Shown one piece after another: positions 9,143-19,256 of a DNA stretch of 47,899 bases; the first letter of the stretch is position 1, and each line of letters opens with the position of its first letter. This DNA comes from Isotricha intestinalis. Taxonomy: Eukaryota > Ciliophora > Litostomatea > Vestibuliferida > Isotrichidae. The notes under the pieces were generated by a model. The model saw nothing but the letters and a program-made list of their open reading frames with translations. It was not told the DNA's origin and searched no databases. Location: the NCBI GenBank assembly GCA_023807065.1, contig JAJJLU010003594.1:1-47899 (forward strand), read 5' to 3'. Position numbers and translations under genes: made by a program.

Positions 9143-10390
9143 TTATAAATTATATTTAGTTAAAAATTCATTTATTGTTAATCCCCCTGTAATCATTAAT
9201 TTACCACTTCCATTTTTTAATGTACCTTGACTGAATTTATTTTTTTTATGATATACATTACATTTATTTAAAACTGCATTAGCTGCTTTATCCATTTCTT
9301 CATTTAAATAAAAAATTTTGTTTCCTATTTTAATTCTATTATCATAAGTTTTAAAATCTTCTTCATTTTCTTTTATTATTTTATTCTTATTATTTTCAGA
9401 AGAAAAATTTTCTCTTTGAAAAGCTATTTTTTCTAAAATTTTTAATTTCTGAATATATTCTTGAGAAACGTTTTTGTCATTAATATGAATTTTTTTATTA
9501 TTATTTAAATAATAAGACCTATTATTAATTAAATTATTATATTGTTTACTATTAATATATTTTTGTATTTCCTCATTTTCTTTTTCTAATTCTTCAATAG
9601 GTGAAATTTCCACTTTATAATTTGGTTTATAATATTCTTTTTTAATAGTATGATTTAATTTTTCTCTTGAAAGAGCAATAGATTGAATTGCTTTAAAATG
9701 AGTTTTATAATGAAATTTTTCCATTATTTTTTTTGAATCTATATTAATTGGTTTTTTTTGTAAATAATTTACATTTTTTTTATTATTCATTTCACTATTA
9801 TCATCATTATCATAAAAATTTATTTCATTTGCTTCTTTTGAAGATTCTTCTTCTGTTTCTTCTATTAAATTTTTTTCTAAAATTATTGGTTCTTCATTTT
9901 CGACTTTCATAGGAATATTTAAATCTAAATATTTTAATTGTCTATCCACTATTTTTCTATTAATTGAACCATAATAATTTAAATTTACTGAATCATATAT
10001 TCTTTCTAAATCTGTTCTTGGTTTAAATCTCATTACAGGTTGAACATATCTTGTTATTTTTTTTGTTGGAATATTTTTTTTTTTTTCTTTTAATAAAATT
10101 GGTAAACTTGAAGATTTATGCAATTTATTATTATTATTGTTATTATTATTCTTTACTTTATTTTTGATTTTAATAGATTTTTCTAAGGAAGTATTGCTTT
10201 CTATATTACAAAATAATTTATTTTTCTCAATTTGACTTTTTATTCTTTCTTTTTCATTTTTAAATCCTCCAAATAAAAATCCTCTTCTTCCTCTTATTAA
10301 TTGATCTGTTTCATCTAAATATTTTAATCTAGTATCTTCTATTGGAGAATTATAATCTTTTATTATAATTTTTGGATTTCCTTCTGCCAT
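9143..10390 (-). CDS. Unknown Asn/Lys-rich protein
   Basis: A 415-residue protein of unknown function, with no signal or membrane segment. It contains a poly-Asn run near residue 85 and a more conserved-looking block around residues 110-160 (RYVQPVMRFKPRTDLERIYD, then IVDRQLKYLDL). The N-terminus has GRRGFLFGGF. Acidic and Lys-rich low-complexity parts alternate with helical segments. Start is the ATG at 10390, the first Met; the CTA-rich flank upstream has stops. Divergently transcribed from the secreted coiled-coil gene at 10652. Confidence 0.72.
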   Translation of the reverse strand: MAEGNPKIIIKDYNSPIEDTRLKYLDETDQLIRGRRGFLFGGFKNEKERIKSQIEKNKLFCNIESNTSLEKSIKIKNKVKNNNNNNNNKLHKSSSLPILLKEKKKNIPTKKITRYVQPVMRFKPRTDLERIYDSVNLNYYGSINRKIVDRQLKYLDLNIPMKVENEEPIILEKNLIEETEEESSKEANEINFYDNDDNSEMNNKKNVNYLQKKPINIDSKKIMEKFHYKTHFKAIQSIALSREKLNHTIKKEYYKPNYKVEISPIEELEKENEEIQKYINSKQYNNLINNRSYYLNNNKKIHINDKNVSQEYIQKLKILEKIAFQRENFSSENNKNKIIKENEEDFKTYDNRIKIGNKIFYLNEEMDKAANAVLNKCNVYHKKNKFSQGTLKNGSGKLMITGGLTINEFLTKYNL

Positions 10391-10651
10391 CTAAAAATAT
10401 TTGTTTGATTAAAATATAATTTACATCTATTAAAAAGTGCTTTACTCTATCTTGGTAATTAGTTATTAATTGCTTCATTTCTACTATTCATTTTATTATA
10501 TTAATTTTTATTCTTACATTTGTGTTTTTCATCAAATTTTTGCTTCCTTAATTCTTGTTTTTGCTTTTCTTTTTCTTCTTTTTGTTTCTTTTCTTCAACA
10601 TATATATTATACATTATTTATTTATTTATTAAAAATTAATAAACGAGTAAA

Positions 10652-11689
10652 ATGAATTCAAATTTTATAATGTATATTACTTTGTATTTATTCTTCTTTA
10701 TTAATAAAAGTAAAGAAGAACAATTAACTGAATTACAGCAATTATATAATAATTTAGATGAAAAAGATAAAAAATTTAAATTAAACATAATATCTAAATT
10801 AGAAGATAAAAAGAGAAAGGTATTAGAAAAAATGAAAGAAAATTCAGTTTGTTTTTTTAATTCGAATAAATGTTATAATGAAATAAATTTAAGTTGGTGT
10901 GAAATATTAAATAATATAAATGTTAATAATACTCCAGTAACAATTAATAATGATATTAATAAAGGAAAATATTATAATTTGACAATTTGTTCTGAACTAA
11001 AAAATGCTTTTGATAAAAATAAAAAAGTAATAAATGAATCAATAGAAAAATTAGATAATGTAATAAATTATTTAAAAGAAAATATTAAAGATAAAAAAGA
11101 AGAAGAAGAAAATGAAGAAGAAGAAAAAAAAGAAAAATCATTTATTCAAAAGAATAAAAATAATGAAAATAATGCAAATGAAGAAGAAAGTCTTTTTGAT
11201 AATGTTTTATCATCAATGGGAAGTTTTTTTGGAAAATCTTTAATTCAAATGGAATCTAAAAATTTAATAATGTCAAAAGAACAAATTCAAATTAAAGTTG
11301 AAAATAAATTAAAAGATTTTAAAGATAAAGAATCACAAATAAATTATCTTGAAAAAACTTTAAGTGATTTTATTGAAGCAAGAGAAAAATTAAATGATCA
11401 AAAAAGAAATTTATTTAAAGTATTTAATCAATCTATTAAAAGATGCTTTGAAAGTAGAGATCCTTCTATGAAACAAATATATAATATTTTACCTAATAAA
11501 TTTAAATTATTTGAAAATCATGTTTTAAGTGAAAGTTTTTATTTTTTAAATAAAGTTGAAAAAATATGTAATATTCAAAAAGAAAGAGAAATGATTTGTA
11601 AACAAATGAAAGATTTTTGTGATAAAGTAAATATAAAATATAAAAATGAATTAGCAGATTTAGAAGATTTAATATATTATTTCAAATAA
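10652..11689 (+). CDS. Secreted coiled-coil protein, unknown
   Basis: 345 residues. Residues about 5-18 (FIMYITLYLFFFIN) form a hydrophobic signal peptide or signal anchor; the rest is hydrophilic and strongly helical, with an acidic Glu-rich tract (about 150-165) and four or more Cys (CFFNSNKC, SWC, TIC, RCFE, KICN, MICKQ, DFCD) that could form disulfides in the secretory pathway. There is no second membrane segment. I do not recognise a family. The short open frame just upstream (10470-10655) overlaps the start and looks like chance. Confidence 0.7.
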   Translation: MNSNFIMYITLYLFFFINKSKEEQLTELQQLYNNLDEKDKKFKLNIISKLEDKKRKVLEKMKENSVCFFNSNKCYNEINLSWCEILNNINVNNTPVTINNDINKGKYYNLTICSELKNAFDKNKKVINESIEKLDNVINYLKENIKDKKEEEENEEEEKKEKSFIQKNKNNENNANEEESLFDNVLSSMGSFFGKSLIQMESKNLIMSKEQIQIKVENKLKDFKDKESQINYLEKTLSDFIEAREKLNDQKRNLFKVFNQSIKRCFESRDPSMKQIYNILPNKFKLFENHVLSESFYFLNKVEKICNIQKEREMICKQMKDFCDKVNIKYKNELADLEDLIYYFK

Positions 11690-11839
11690 ACCAATTTTTA
11701 TTTTAAATAATTGTTTTTACAAAAAAATAAATAATCAAAATAAAAAAAAAATAGTTTTTTTTTTTTAAAAATAAACAAAAATAAAAACATTTAAAATTCT
11801 CTTTATATAATAAAAAAACAATTATAAAAAGACAATTTT

Positions 11840-12476
11840 TTAATTATTTTTATCATTCAAATCTTTATTATTTACACTTTGATTAAAATTAATATTATTT
11901 CCATTAGTAATAGAATTTCCGTTTTGTAAATTAGAATTATCTTGAAATCCATTTAATTGAGTTTTTTGAAGAATATTTTGAATTTGAAAATTAGGATTAG
12001 GACCATAATTTTGTGCACAATTAAGTAATTTTTTTTTACAACTTTCATGAACAATATCTAATAAAAAATCATAAAAATCAGTGTTCGAAATTGCTTGAGA
12101 AATATCATTTCTTTGTAAAGTTCGTCTATTATTTTCTAAAGTATGAACCCAACTTCTATATGCTAATTCAATAATAAATAATTCACAAGCTTTTGAAAAT
12201 AAAATCGGTGATTCACCACTTACCATTTGTACTTCATCATCTAATTTCATAATTTTTTTTATTCTTGCTAAAGGCAATGCATGATCTTTAAATTTTTCAG
12301 GATCTGAAGGAAGTTTTTGTATTTTTTCTTTTATTTCAGTAAATTTATCTTTTAATTGCTTTTCATATTCTACTTCTAAACTCTGTTTTATTTTTTATAT
12401 ATTTATGTATTTTTACTTTTAATATTGAAGTCTTTTCTGTTTTACATTTTGATTTGTCGTTTGAAGCAAAATTCAT
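11840..12476 (-). CDS. NF-YC / HAP5-like histone-fold factor (two exons)
   Basis: Exon 1 is 12417-12476, exon 2 is 11840-12382, joined across a 34-nt intron, giving about 200 residues. The histone fold reads [26 protein letters not shown], then [32 protein letters not shown], the signature of NF-YC, which dimerises with NF-YB and, with NF-YA, binds CCAAT boxes. The splice restores the block [13 protein letters not shown] that precedes the fold in the family; the ATG at 12277 alone would begin inside this conserved block. DPB3/DR1-associated subunits are related alternatives. The C-terminus is Gln/Asn rich, as in many NF-YC proteins. Confidence 0.88.
12383..12416 (-). other. 34-nt intron in the NF-YC gene
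   Basis: On the minus strand the segment begins GTAAAAATAC and ends AAAACAG. Removing it joins a 20-codon first exon (starting at the ATG at 12476) in phase 0 to the conserved NF-YC core. The intron contains in-frame stops. Confidence 0.75.
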
Positions 12477-13390
12477 TTTATTTTTTTAATTAAATTTATG
12501 TGAATTATTTTTTTAATTTTTTTTTGATTCAATTTCAAAAAATAAAAACAGAAGAAATAAATATTTAAATATAATGAGAAAAAAAAATAATATAATTTGA
12601 TAAAATAGTGAAAATATTAAAGTTTCTAAATTAATTTAATAACTCCTTATATCAAGAACCAAATGAAAAGGAATCCGAACAATAATCTATTTATTCATTA
12701 TAATTATATCAAAGCCAAAATGGGAAAAGCATGATATAATTTCATTAAAGAAATAATCAATTTCAAAGACAAATCATTTTATTCTTTATTTATAGATATG
12801 TTTTATTCTTCGACATCAATTATCACATTCATATATATAACATAATTTTTATAACTAAATAATTTTGTAAATCTTTGATTCAAAATTTTCATTTAATTTT
12901 CTATATATATTATATATGTTTGAATTATTATCTCTTTTATTCTTTTTTATTATTCATAATATCATAATTTGAATTTTACATTTAAATTCTTCAAATTTGA
13001 TTTTATATGAATAACAAGGTAAAATTTAATTAAAAAGAATAATAATGATAATTGATAAAAGGAAGGTATTATATTTCTCCAACTTTTTTCTATATTTTAA
13101 AAACTATATCTCTTCATTTTCATTTCTATTCCATTTGATTAATCTTCAATGATTTTGCTTTCTTTAATGAACTTATTAAATCCATCATATATTGGTTTAT
13201 ATTTATGAATGAATATATATAATATAGAGATGTCAATATTGGGTAATTTTATTTCCGAGGAGTTATTGTATATTCATATTGTAATTGAAGAGTAAATTTT
13301 ATTCTTATATCTTCTACATAATTTTTGATGATTTATTTTAATAAAAAATAAAATATTTTCCAAAATAAGAAGAAGAAAATAATAAAAATA
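12477..13390. other. Long intergenic region upstream of NF-YC
   Basis: Over 900 bases between divergent genes. It is less extreme in A/T than other gaps: patches at 12643-12735 and 13235-13270 contain CC/GG dinucleotides (for example TCCGAAC, CCGAGGAG). Such patches in an AT-rich genome can mark non-coding RNA genes, but I could not fit a tRNA, 5S, U1, U2, U5 or U6. There is no long open frame. Confidence 0.4.
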
Positions 13391-14242
13391 ATGTCAAAAA
13401 TAAAACATTCACATAACGTATCAAAATTATTAAATCCATCAAATAATTTAATAAACCCAGAATTATTAACATATATAACAAGAGTACAAACAGAAAGAGA
13501 TAAAGCTTTAAATAATAATAATAAAAGGACATATATAAACATTGAACAAGTTTTAGATAAAAAATATGCAGGATTAAATAGTGTAATGAATGAAAATATT
13601 AATTTTGATAAAGTAAAAAGATCTCAAGCTAAAAAAGGACTTTTATATTTATTAAATAATTTATCGAACGGAAGTTTTTGTCCAGAAATAAATGTTTACT
13701 TTGAAGAAATGAAAGAATTAAAATTAAGTGAAATGAGAAATAATTATAAGCAATTAATGAATAAAACTAATTCTGATAAGAGTTTAAATTTTGAAAAATC
13801 TAATCCAAATAGTCCAAATGGTAAAACAATAAAAAAAGTAGAATTTGAAAATAAAGAAAAAGGAAAAGAAGAGCAAAATACTAATAATATATTACAAAAT
13901 TTAAATATTGCTAACAATACAAGAACAGAAGGTCATTTTCAATCTTTCAAAAAAAGAAAAAATTCTTTTGATATGGAAAAAAAAGAATTTAATGGCTTTA
14001 AAGAATATAAAGATGATTATAATCAACAAGATTTAGAAAATTTATATCCTTCAAATGAATTAAATGATGATATTTGGAAGTTTAATTTAAATAAAGAAAA
14101 AAAAGCAAAGATGAAAATTTTAAAGAAAAAAGAAAAAAAAAAAGATAAGAAAAAAAAAAAAAAAGCACCAATTATTCAGAATTATAATATTAATAATGAA
14201 AATAACAATAATAATTCGTCTTTTGAAGAAAATGATGAATAA
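13391..14242 (+). CDS. Unknown basic protein
   Basis: 283 residues, not recognised. The N-terminal 120 residues look folded (LLNPSNNLINPELLTYITRV..., a helical block KRSQAKKGLLYLLNNLSNGSFCPEINVYFEEMKEL); the middle is Asn/Ser/Lys low complexity; near the C-terminus is a strongly basic Lys cluster (KKKEKKKDKKKKKKAP, about residues 245-262), which could serve as a nuclear or nucleolar localisation signal. No membrane segments. Confidence 0.7.
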   Translation: MSKIKHSHNVSKLLNPSNNLINPELLTYITRVQTERDKALNNNNKRTYINIEQVLDKKYAGLNSVMNENINFDKVKRSQAKKGLLYLLNNLSNGSFCPEINVYFEEMKELKLSEMRNNYKQLMNKTNSDKSLNFEKSNPNSPNGKTIKKVEFENKEKGKEEQNTNNILQNLNIANNTRTEGHFQSFKKRKNSFDMEKKEFNGFKEYKDDYNQQDLENLYPSNELNDDIWKFNLNKEKKAKMKILKKKEKKKDKKKKKKAPIIQNYNINNENNNNNSSFEENDE

Positions 14243-15239
14243 AAATTTAAACAATTTAAAAAAATTTAGAGGTTAAATTTATTATTATTCTTAATATTAT
14301 TCTTATTTTTATATTTTTTTATATATTATTTCATTATTATTTTATTTTTATTTTTAATTTTATTTTTATTTTTTATTTTTTATTTTTAATATTAAAAATT
14401 TAACTTGAAAATTTTTTTTCAATATTTCTATTATTTTTACTAATCTTTCTATATATTTTAATCCCAAAGAACACAAAACTTATATTATTTAAATTATAAA
14501 TTAAAATTACATAATCTATAATTGATATATCTAACTTTTTGTTTAGATATATATTATTTTTAATTGATTTAATTTTTCTTTTTTCTGAAATAAAAGAAAA
14601 TAATTCTTGAAGAAATAAACTAAATTTTTTTTTGATTATTTAATAATATATATGTGTATATATATATTTTTCTTTAATAATATTCTCAAAAAAAAAATTA
14701 AAAAAACTTCAAAAGAATATTCCACAGAAATTTATTATGATGTAAATATACTTTTAAAATATAATTAATATTTTTTTTTAGATTGGTATAAAAAATAAAA
14801 AAGAATTATTGATATATATAAACATAAATCTATTCAATAAATATAGAAAATCTTTCTTCAGATTTGAGAAAAAAACCTTCAGAACAAATATCAAACAATT
14901 TTAAACTTTGTGAACATACAAATTAAAGTTCTTATAAATATTAAAATAAATAACATTTAAGAAAATTAAACAAAAAAACTTTATTTAAATAGTTAAATAA
15001 TTCATTAAAAAGAAGTTTTATTTATTTTAAAAAATATTTAAACAAAGAGGACATTTTAATCCCAAAATATTGAAATGTTCTCTAATTATACTTCTTTGAC
15101 TTCTTAATTATTCTATATTTAACATCATTAATATTTTAAAATATATGTTCTATAGAGAAAGATTATAACAAACAATAGTTGAATTTAATAAAAATTATTA
15201 ATTTAATTATTAAAAATTATTATTCAAAAAACACCTAAT
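14243..15239. other. Intergenic region between convergent genes
   Basis: Nearly 1 kb separating the 3' ends of two convergent genes, unusually long for this compact window. It holds a perfect 10-bp hairpin (14525-14552) and a 9-bp stem with one G-U pair near 15048-15083 (GAGGACATT ... AATGTTCTC). No open frame, tRNA or repeat family is apparent. Confidence 0.45.
14525..14552. repeat. Perfect 10-bp inverted repeat (hairpin)
   Basis: ATATATCTAA (14525-14534) and TTAGATATAT (14543-14552) are perfect reverse complements around an 8-nt T-rich loop. It lies between two convergent genes, about 280 bp after one stop. It could be a 3'-end signal or chance in an AT-rich region. Confidence 0.5.
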
Positions 15240-16712
15240 TTATTTTTTTTTCAAAATACCTAATTTTTTAAGCATTTCTTCTTTTGTTTGTTTGAAATTT
15301 TTCTTTTTATCATCTCCAACATTTTTAACATCATTTCCTTTATTAATACCTTTATTATCAACAATATTGGAAACATGAGAAGAAGGTTTTAAAATACTAA
15401 CTTTTTTTTCTTCATGTTTATTATCCATAAATCTTTTAAATCCTCCAATATCACTATTTTGTTTTTGATGATCAATTTGACCATTTATCATATTAAAATT
15501 ATTATTATTTAAATCAGAAGGAATTTTTTTTTTGATAATATTTTCTCTATGAGAATGACTTTTTTCTTTTTCACTTTGTAATTTACCGAAAAAAACATTA
15601 GTATCTTCACAAATAATTTCTTCTTCTTCAATTGATGGTTTTATTTTTTCACTTTGAATTCTATCTTCATATAACATTTCAATATATTTTGAAGAATCAG
15701 ATAATTTTAGAGAATCTAAAGAATCATATCCTGCTGGAATAAAAAATGATTCGTTATTAATTAAATTTGGTTTGTGAATTAAATGAAATTTAAATAATAT
15801 ATTACATATGTAATCATATAATAATGTTATATTTATATTATCTTGTATTGATGTATATATTATTGTTGCTCCATATTGAATTGCTATTTGACGTAAATGT
15901 TTTAATATAAAATCTGAGTTTTCTTCAAAATTTTTTTTTTCTTCTATTTTATTTACTATATCACTTTTTGTTATTACTAATATTATTGGAATTCCTATAT
16001 TTGTTTTTAATAAACCTTCTTTTAAAGGAGTTTCTAATTTTAAATTAATATCTTCTTCAGATAAAATTTCTTTAATAAATTTTCCTTCTTCATCAAATTT
16101 CGGTTCTACATATAATTGAATTCTTTTTTTTTCTAATTAAATAAACATTAAATAAATATACACATTAAAAAAATAAAAATTCTTACCATCATTTCTTAAT
16201 TTTTCCTGTTTATCATAGCTTAATTTTAAAATAATATTAGAGAAAGTATCATAAATAAATTCTAACCATTTTTTAATAGAACTTTTCAAATTAACAGGTC
16301 TTGATAAATCAGCAACAATAACAAAGCAAGATTTTAATAAATATTCAGGTTTAATTAAATTTTGAATTGTTTCTTTATCAATTAATTCACTGAAAATCCA
16401 AACTCCCATTTTTCCTATATTTTCAGAATCTTCTTCATTTAAATTTCTAATATTTAAATATGTATAATCAACTAATCCAAATTTTGAAACTGTATCATCT
16501 ATTTCTAAAATATTTTGTTTTAATTCATCTTTTAATAATATTCTTTGACTTATATTTTTTATTAATGTTTTTTTACCTGAAAATTTATCTCCAAATATAA
16601 ATATATTAGATTCTTCTATTTCTTTCTTCCTATTTGCTTCTCGTAACATTTCTTGCCACATATTCTTTTTTTCCTTTTCTGATTTCAAATTTTGCTTTTT
16701 ACTTTCATTCAT
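15240..16712 (-). CDS. Dynein light intermediate chain (two exons)
   Basis: Exon 1 is 16187-16712 and exon 2 is 15240-16132, spliced across a 54-nt intron to give about 472 residues. It is the GTPase-like subunit that stabilises dynein heavy chain and links it to cargo. The Ras-like fold begins with NIFIFGDKFSGKKTLIKNI (P-loop about 37-49), followed by DYTYLNIRN, CFVIVADLSRP and, in exon 2, IPIILVITKSD, then a helical region and a C-terminal tail rich in charged residues. The length fits the cytoplasmic DLIC family, with DYNC2LI1-type as the alternative. The P-loop has Lys where Ser/Thr normally follows GK (GKKT), so nucleotide binding may be altered. Taken without splicing, the frame would look like two unrelated ORFs. 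Confidence 0.85.
16133..16186 (-). other. 54-nt intron in the dynein light intermediate chain gene
   Basis: On the minus strand the segment starts GTAAGAATTT and ends TTAATTAG. Splicing is phase 1 and joins ...KLRND to EKKRIQLYVEP, restoring a single continuous DLIC domain. The unspliced frame stops within the intron. Confidence 0.85.
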
Positions 16713-16970
16713 ATTTTTATTTTTATATTTTATGCTTATGTTTGATATTAAAATTTAAAAAAAATTAATAATTAAATTTTTATTCTTTATTTTATCCTTT
16801 TTAGTTTATTTTATTTTATTAATTTAAAGATTATTTTCTTTCATATTGATTATTTCTTGTTTTAATTGGAGTATTTAATAAATAAATGAATTAAAAAAAT
16901 AGGATTAAAAAACAAAATTAAAAGCTAATATTAATCAAATTATTTTTTTTAAATATTTAAATAATTTTTT

Positions 16971-17465
16971 TTAAGAATTAACCATTAAATCTTTTAAATT
17001 TTTATCAATTAAATTAGCAGTAGTTCCAGTTTGATTAGGTTTATCTCCTAAAGCTTGAAGAAAAGAATAAATCACAGTTATAAAAAGATAATGAAAAACA
17101 CCACAAATAATAATACAGAAAATAAAGAAATAAATTAAATCAATGTCATTTTTACTAGCAAAACAATAAATAATAACAATGATATAAAAAACACCAGTAG
17201 CTAATAAACTTAAAGTATAATATCTTGTTATACTTTTATATCTGATTAAAACTTTATTTGTGAAATTGATTATGTTTTTTAATGAAAGTAAACAAGTTAA
17301 AATTACTGCTATATGTAATAATGCTCCTATCCATTTATAAAATTTTTCTGATAAAAAGAGAATAATAAATAATAACACATTTGATATTACACTTATTGCA
17401 TATGATATTATCACTGAAAGCTTTAAATTTAAACAACCACGAATTTGTTTTACTTTAAGATCCAT
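16971..17465 (-). CDS. Four-transmembrane protein, unknown
   Basis: From the Met at 17465 the product is 164 residues with four hydrophobic segments (about 15-38, 43-62, 81-103 and 107-132), a short cytosolic-looking N-terminus (MDLKVKQIRGCLNLK) and a polar C-terminal tail. This tetraspan layout has no catalytic motif that I recognise. An in-frame ATG at 17561 would add 32 residues with a fifth hydrophobic stretch, but it would leave only about 33 bp to the divergent gene at 17595; the shorter start leaves 129 bp for two promoters, so I prefer it. Confidence 0.65.
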   Translation of the reverse strand: MDLKVKQIRGCLNLKLSVIISYAISVISNVLLFIILFLSEKFYKWIGALLHIAVILTCLLSLKNIINFTNKVLIRYKSITRYYTLSLLATGVFYIIVIIYCFASKNDIDLIYFFIFCIIICGVFHYLFITVIYSFLQALGDKPNQTGTTANLIDKNLKDLMVNS

Positions 17466-17594
17466 TTTTATTAAAAAAATATTTATTAATAAATGTGAAA
17501 TAATAAATTTCAAAAAAAATATATAAAATGAAAAAAAACGCTGAAAAAATTTTATTTTCATTGAAAAAAATTGAAAAAAAAATAAAAAAATTAA

Positions 17595-19094
17595 ATGGAA
17601 GAACTTTCTGGTTATAAAACATATAGAAATATAAACATTATATTTGAATATGGAATTCAGAAGATTTCAATAGTAGCTCAACCATATAGAACATTAGGAG
17701 ATATAAAATTAAAAGCATTATTAAGAATATTCGGAGCTCCATCAAATTTACATTGTTATTATTTAAATAGAGATTATTCTCAAAAAGAAAATGAACAAAT
17801 TGGAAATTTATTTCCAAGAAGAGAAATAGTAACAATTAGATTAATGTTACCTTCAAAAAATAATTTAATAACTAGTAAATTAAGAATAAATACTGAAATT
17901 TTTCCTTCTATTGATGATTATAATTCTAAAAAATTTAATTTTCATAATCCTAGTAGAAGTAAAGTTGATATGCTTCATTTAAAAGATAAAAATAATAATA
18001 ATAAAAATATTAATAATACTGATTTTTTATATGAAGATGAAGAAAAAATAAAAAATAGAATTTTTCAATCAATTGATATTTCTAAAAATTATTCTGTTAA
18101 CACCAAAAACAAATATTATTTATGTAATAATTGTAATAAGAGAATTATTAATTTTTATTGTAGAAATTGTCAAGAATTTATTTGTGATAAATGTAGATAT
18201 AAATTAAAACATAAAAAGCATTTTAATATAAAAATAGACCCTAATAATTTAGAAGAAAATGTTAAATTATATATTGGAATAGTTCAAACTGATATTGAAC
18301 AAAAAGTTCATGCTAATGAAGAATATTATAAAAATTTTTATGAAAAACAAACTTTAATTTCTCATGAAGAATATCAAAATGATATTTTAAAAAAAATGGA
18401 AATTATAACTAAAGTATATAATAATATAATGGAAAAATTACAATCAAGTTTACTTAATCCTGAAAGAGATAGTTTAGATTTAGTTTTAAATGAATATAAT
18501 TTAAATTCTCAAATTATAAATGGAGAATTAAATACTTTAATAAATGAAATAGATAATAAATTTATAAATGAAAAGAAAAAAATGAATTTTGAAGATTTTA
18601 GAAATTATTATAATAAAATAAATTTAAAGGAAAAAGAATGGGATTCTTTAATAGGAAGTATAATGATATTTAAAGTATATAATGATATAAATGAGAAAGT
18701 AAATAGAATGTATGAAAAAATTCAAAAAAGTTTAAATGAAATAATTAGTGTTGATACACCTTTTAATTTAGATAAAAAAGAAATTGAATTTTTAGATTCA
18801 ATTGGAAATGATTTAGAACAAGGAAAATCAGATAATGAAGATTCTAAAAATGATTTTAATTCATCTATTAACGAAGAAAATAAAGAATTAAATTCAAAAG
18901 ATGAAAATAATAAAGATAATATTAATAAAAAAATAAATAACGAAGATGCTATTTCTGAATCTACTCCTATTCATAAATCTGCAATTTCCGTTGTTTCTGA
19001 AACTTCACCTGAGAAAAAAAAAAGCAAGAAAAATAATAAAAGATTATCTATTGGAAATATTCCTTCTTTAAATATTAATAAACCTAATTCTTAA
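17595..19094 (+). CDS. B-box zinc finger coiled-coil protein
   Basis: 499 residues. The N-terminal 85 residues may form a ubiquitin-like/RBD fold (IIFEYGIQKISIVAQPYRTLGDIKLKALLRIF). At about 175-215 is a B-box-type zinc finger: CNNC, CRNC, CDKC and spaced His residues in KHKKHFNIK. A long coiled coil follows (about 220-385), then an acidic/Lys/Asn-rich tail with Ser/Thr-Pro sites. B-box plus coiled coil is the core of TRIM-like scaffolds, but no RING is present, so ubiquitin-ligase activity is not supported. Target and location are unknown. Divergent from the four-TM gene. Confidence 0.75.
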   Translation: MEELSGYKTYRNINIIFEYGIQKISIVAQPYRTLGDIKLKALLRIFGAPSNLHCYYLNRDYSQKENEQIGNLFPRREIVTIRLMLPSKNNLITSKLRINTEIFPSIDDYNSKKFNFHNPSRSKVDMLHLKDKNNNNKNINNTDFLYEDEEKIKNRIFQSIDISKNYSVNTKNKYYLCNNCNKRIINFYCRNCQEFICDKCRYKLKHKKHFNIKIDPNNLEENVKLYIGIVQTDIEQKVHANEEYYKNFYEKQTLISHEEYQNDILKKMEIITKVYNNIMEKLQSSLLNPERDSLDLVLNEYNLNSQIINGELNTLINEIDNKFINEKKKMNFEDFRNYYNKINLKEKEWDSLIGSIMIFKVYNDINEKVNRMYEKIQKSLNEIISVDTPFNLDKKEIEFLDSIGNDLEQGKSDNEDSKNDFNSSINEENKELNSKDENNKDNINKKINNEDAISESTPIHKSAISVVSETSPEKKKSKKNNKRLSIGNIPSLNINKPNS

Positions 19095-19256
19095 TGTAAT
19101 ATAATATAAATAAAAAAAATACATTTTTTAAAAAATAAAAAAATTCTTAATTTAAAATTAATTATATATCATATATATAAACAATAAAATTCTTTAATAA
19201 TACTTAACTACAACTCTTACATATAATATTCATTAATTAATAACAATCACATAAAT

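Noticed and set aside
10470..10655. 61-codon + strand open frame between divergent genes
   Set aside because: Almost only Phe, Tyr, Leu and Ile from T-rich promoter DNA; it overlaps the start of the better supported secreted protein.
13235..13310. Resemblance of TTTATTTCCGAGGAGTTATTG to part of U4 snRNA
   Set aside because: Only the CCGAGG and TTATTG strings match; the preceding U4 stem with its conserved kink-turn bases is missing and spacing is wrong.
15240..15677. Separate small gene starting at 15677
   Set aside because: It is the in-frame tail of dynein light intermediate chain exon 2; the frame is open upstream to the intron at 16133.
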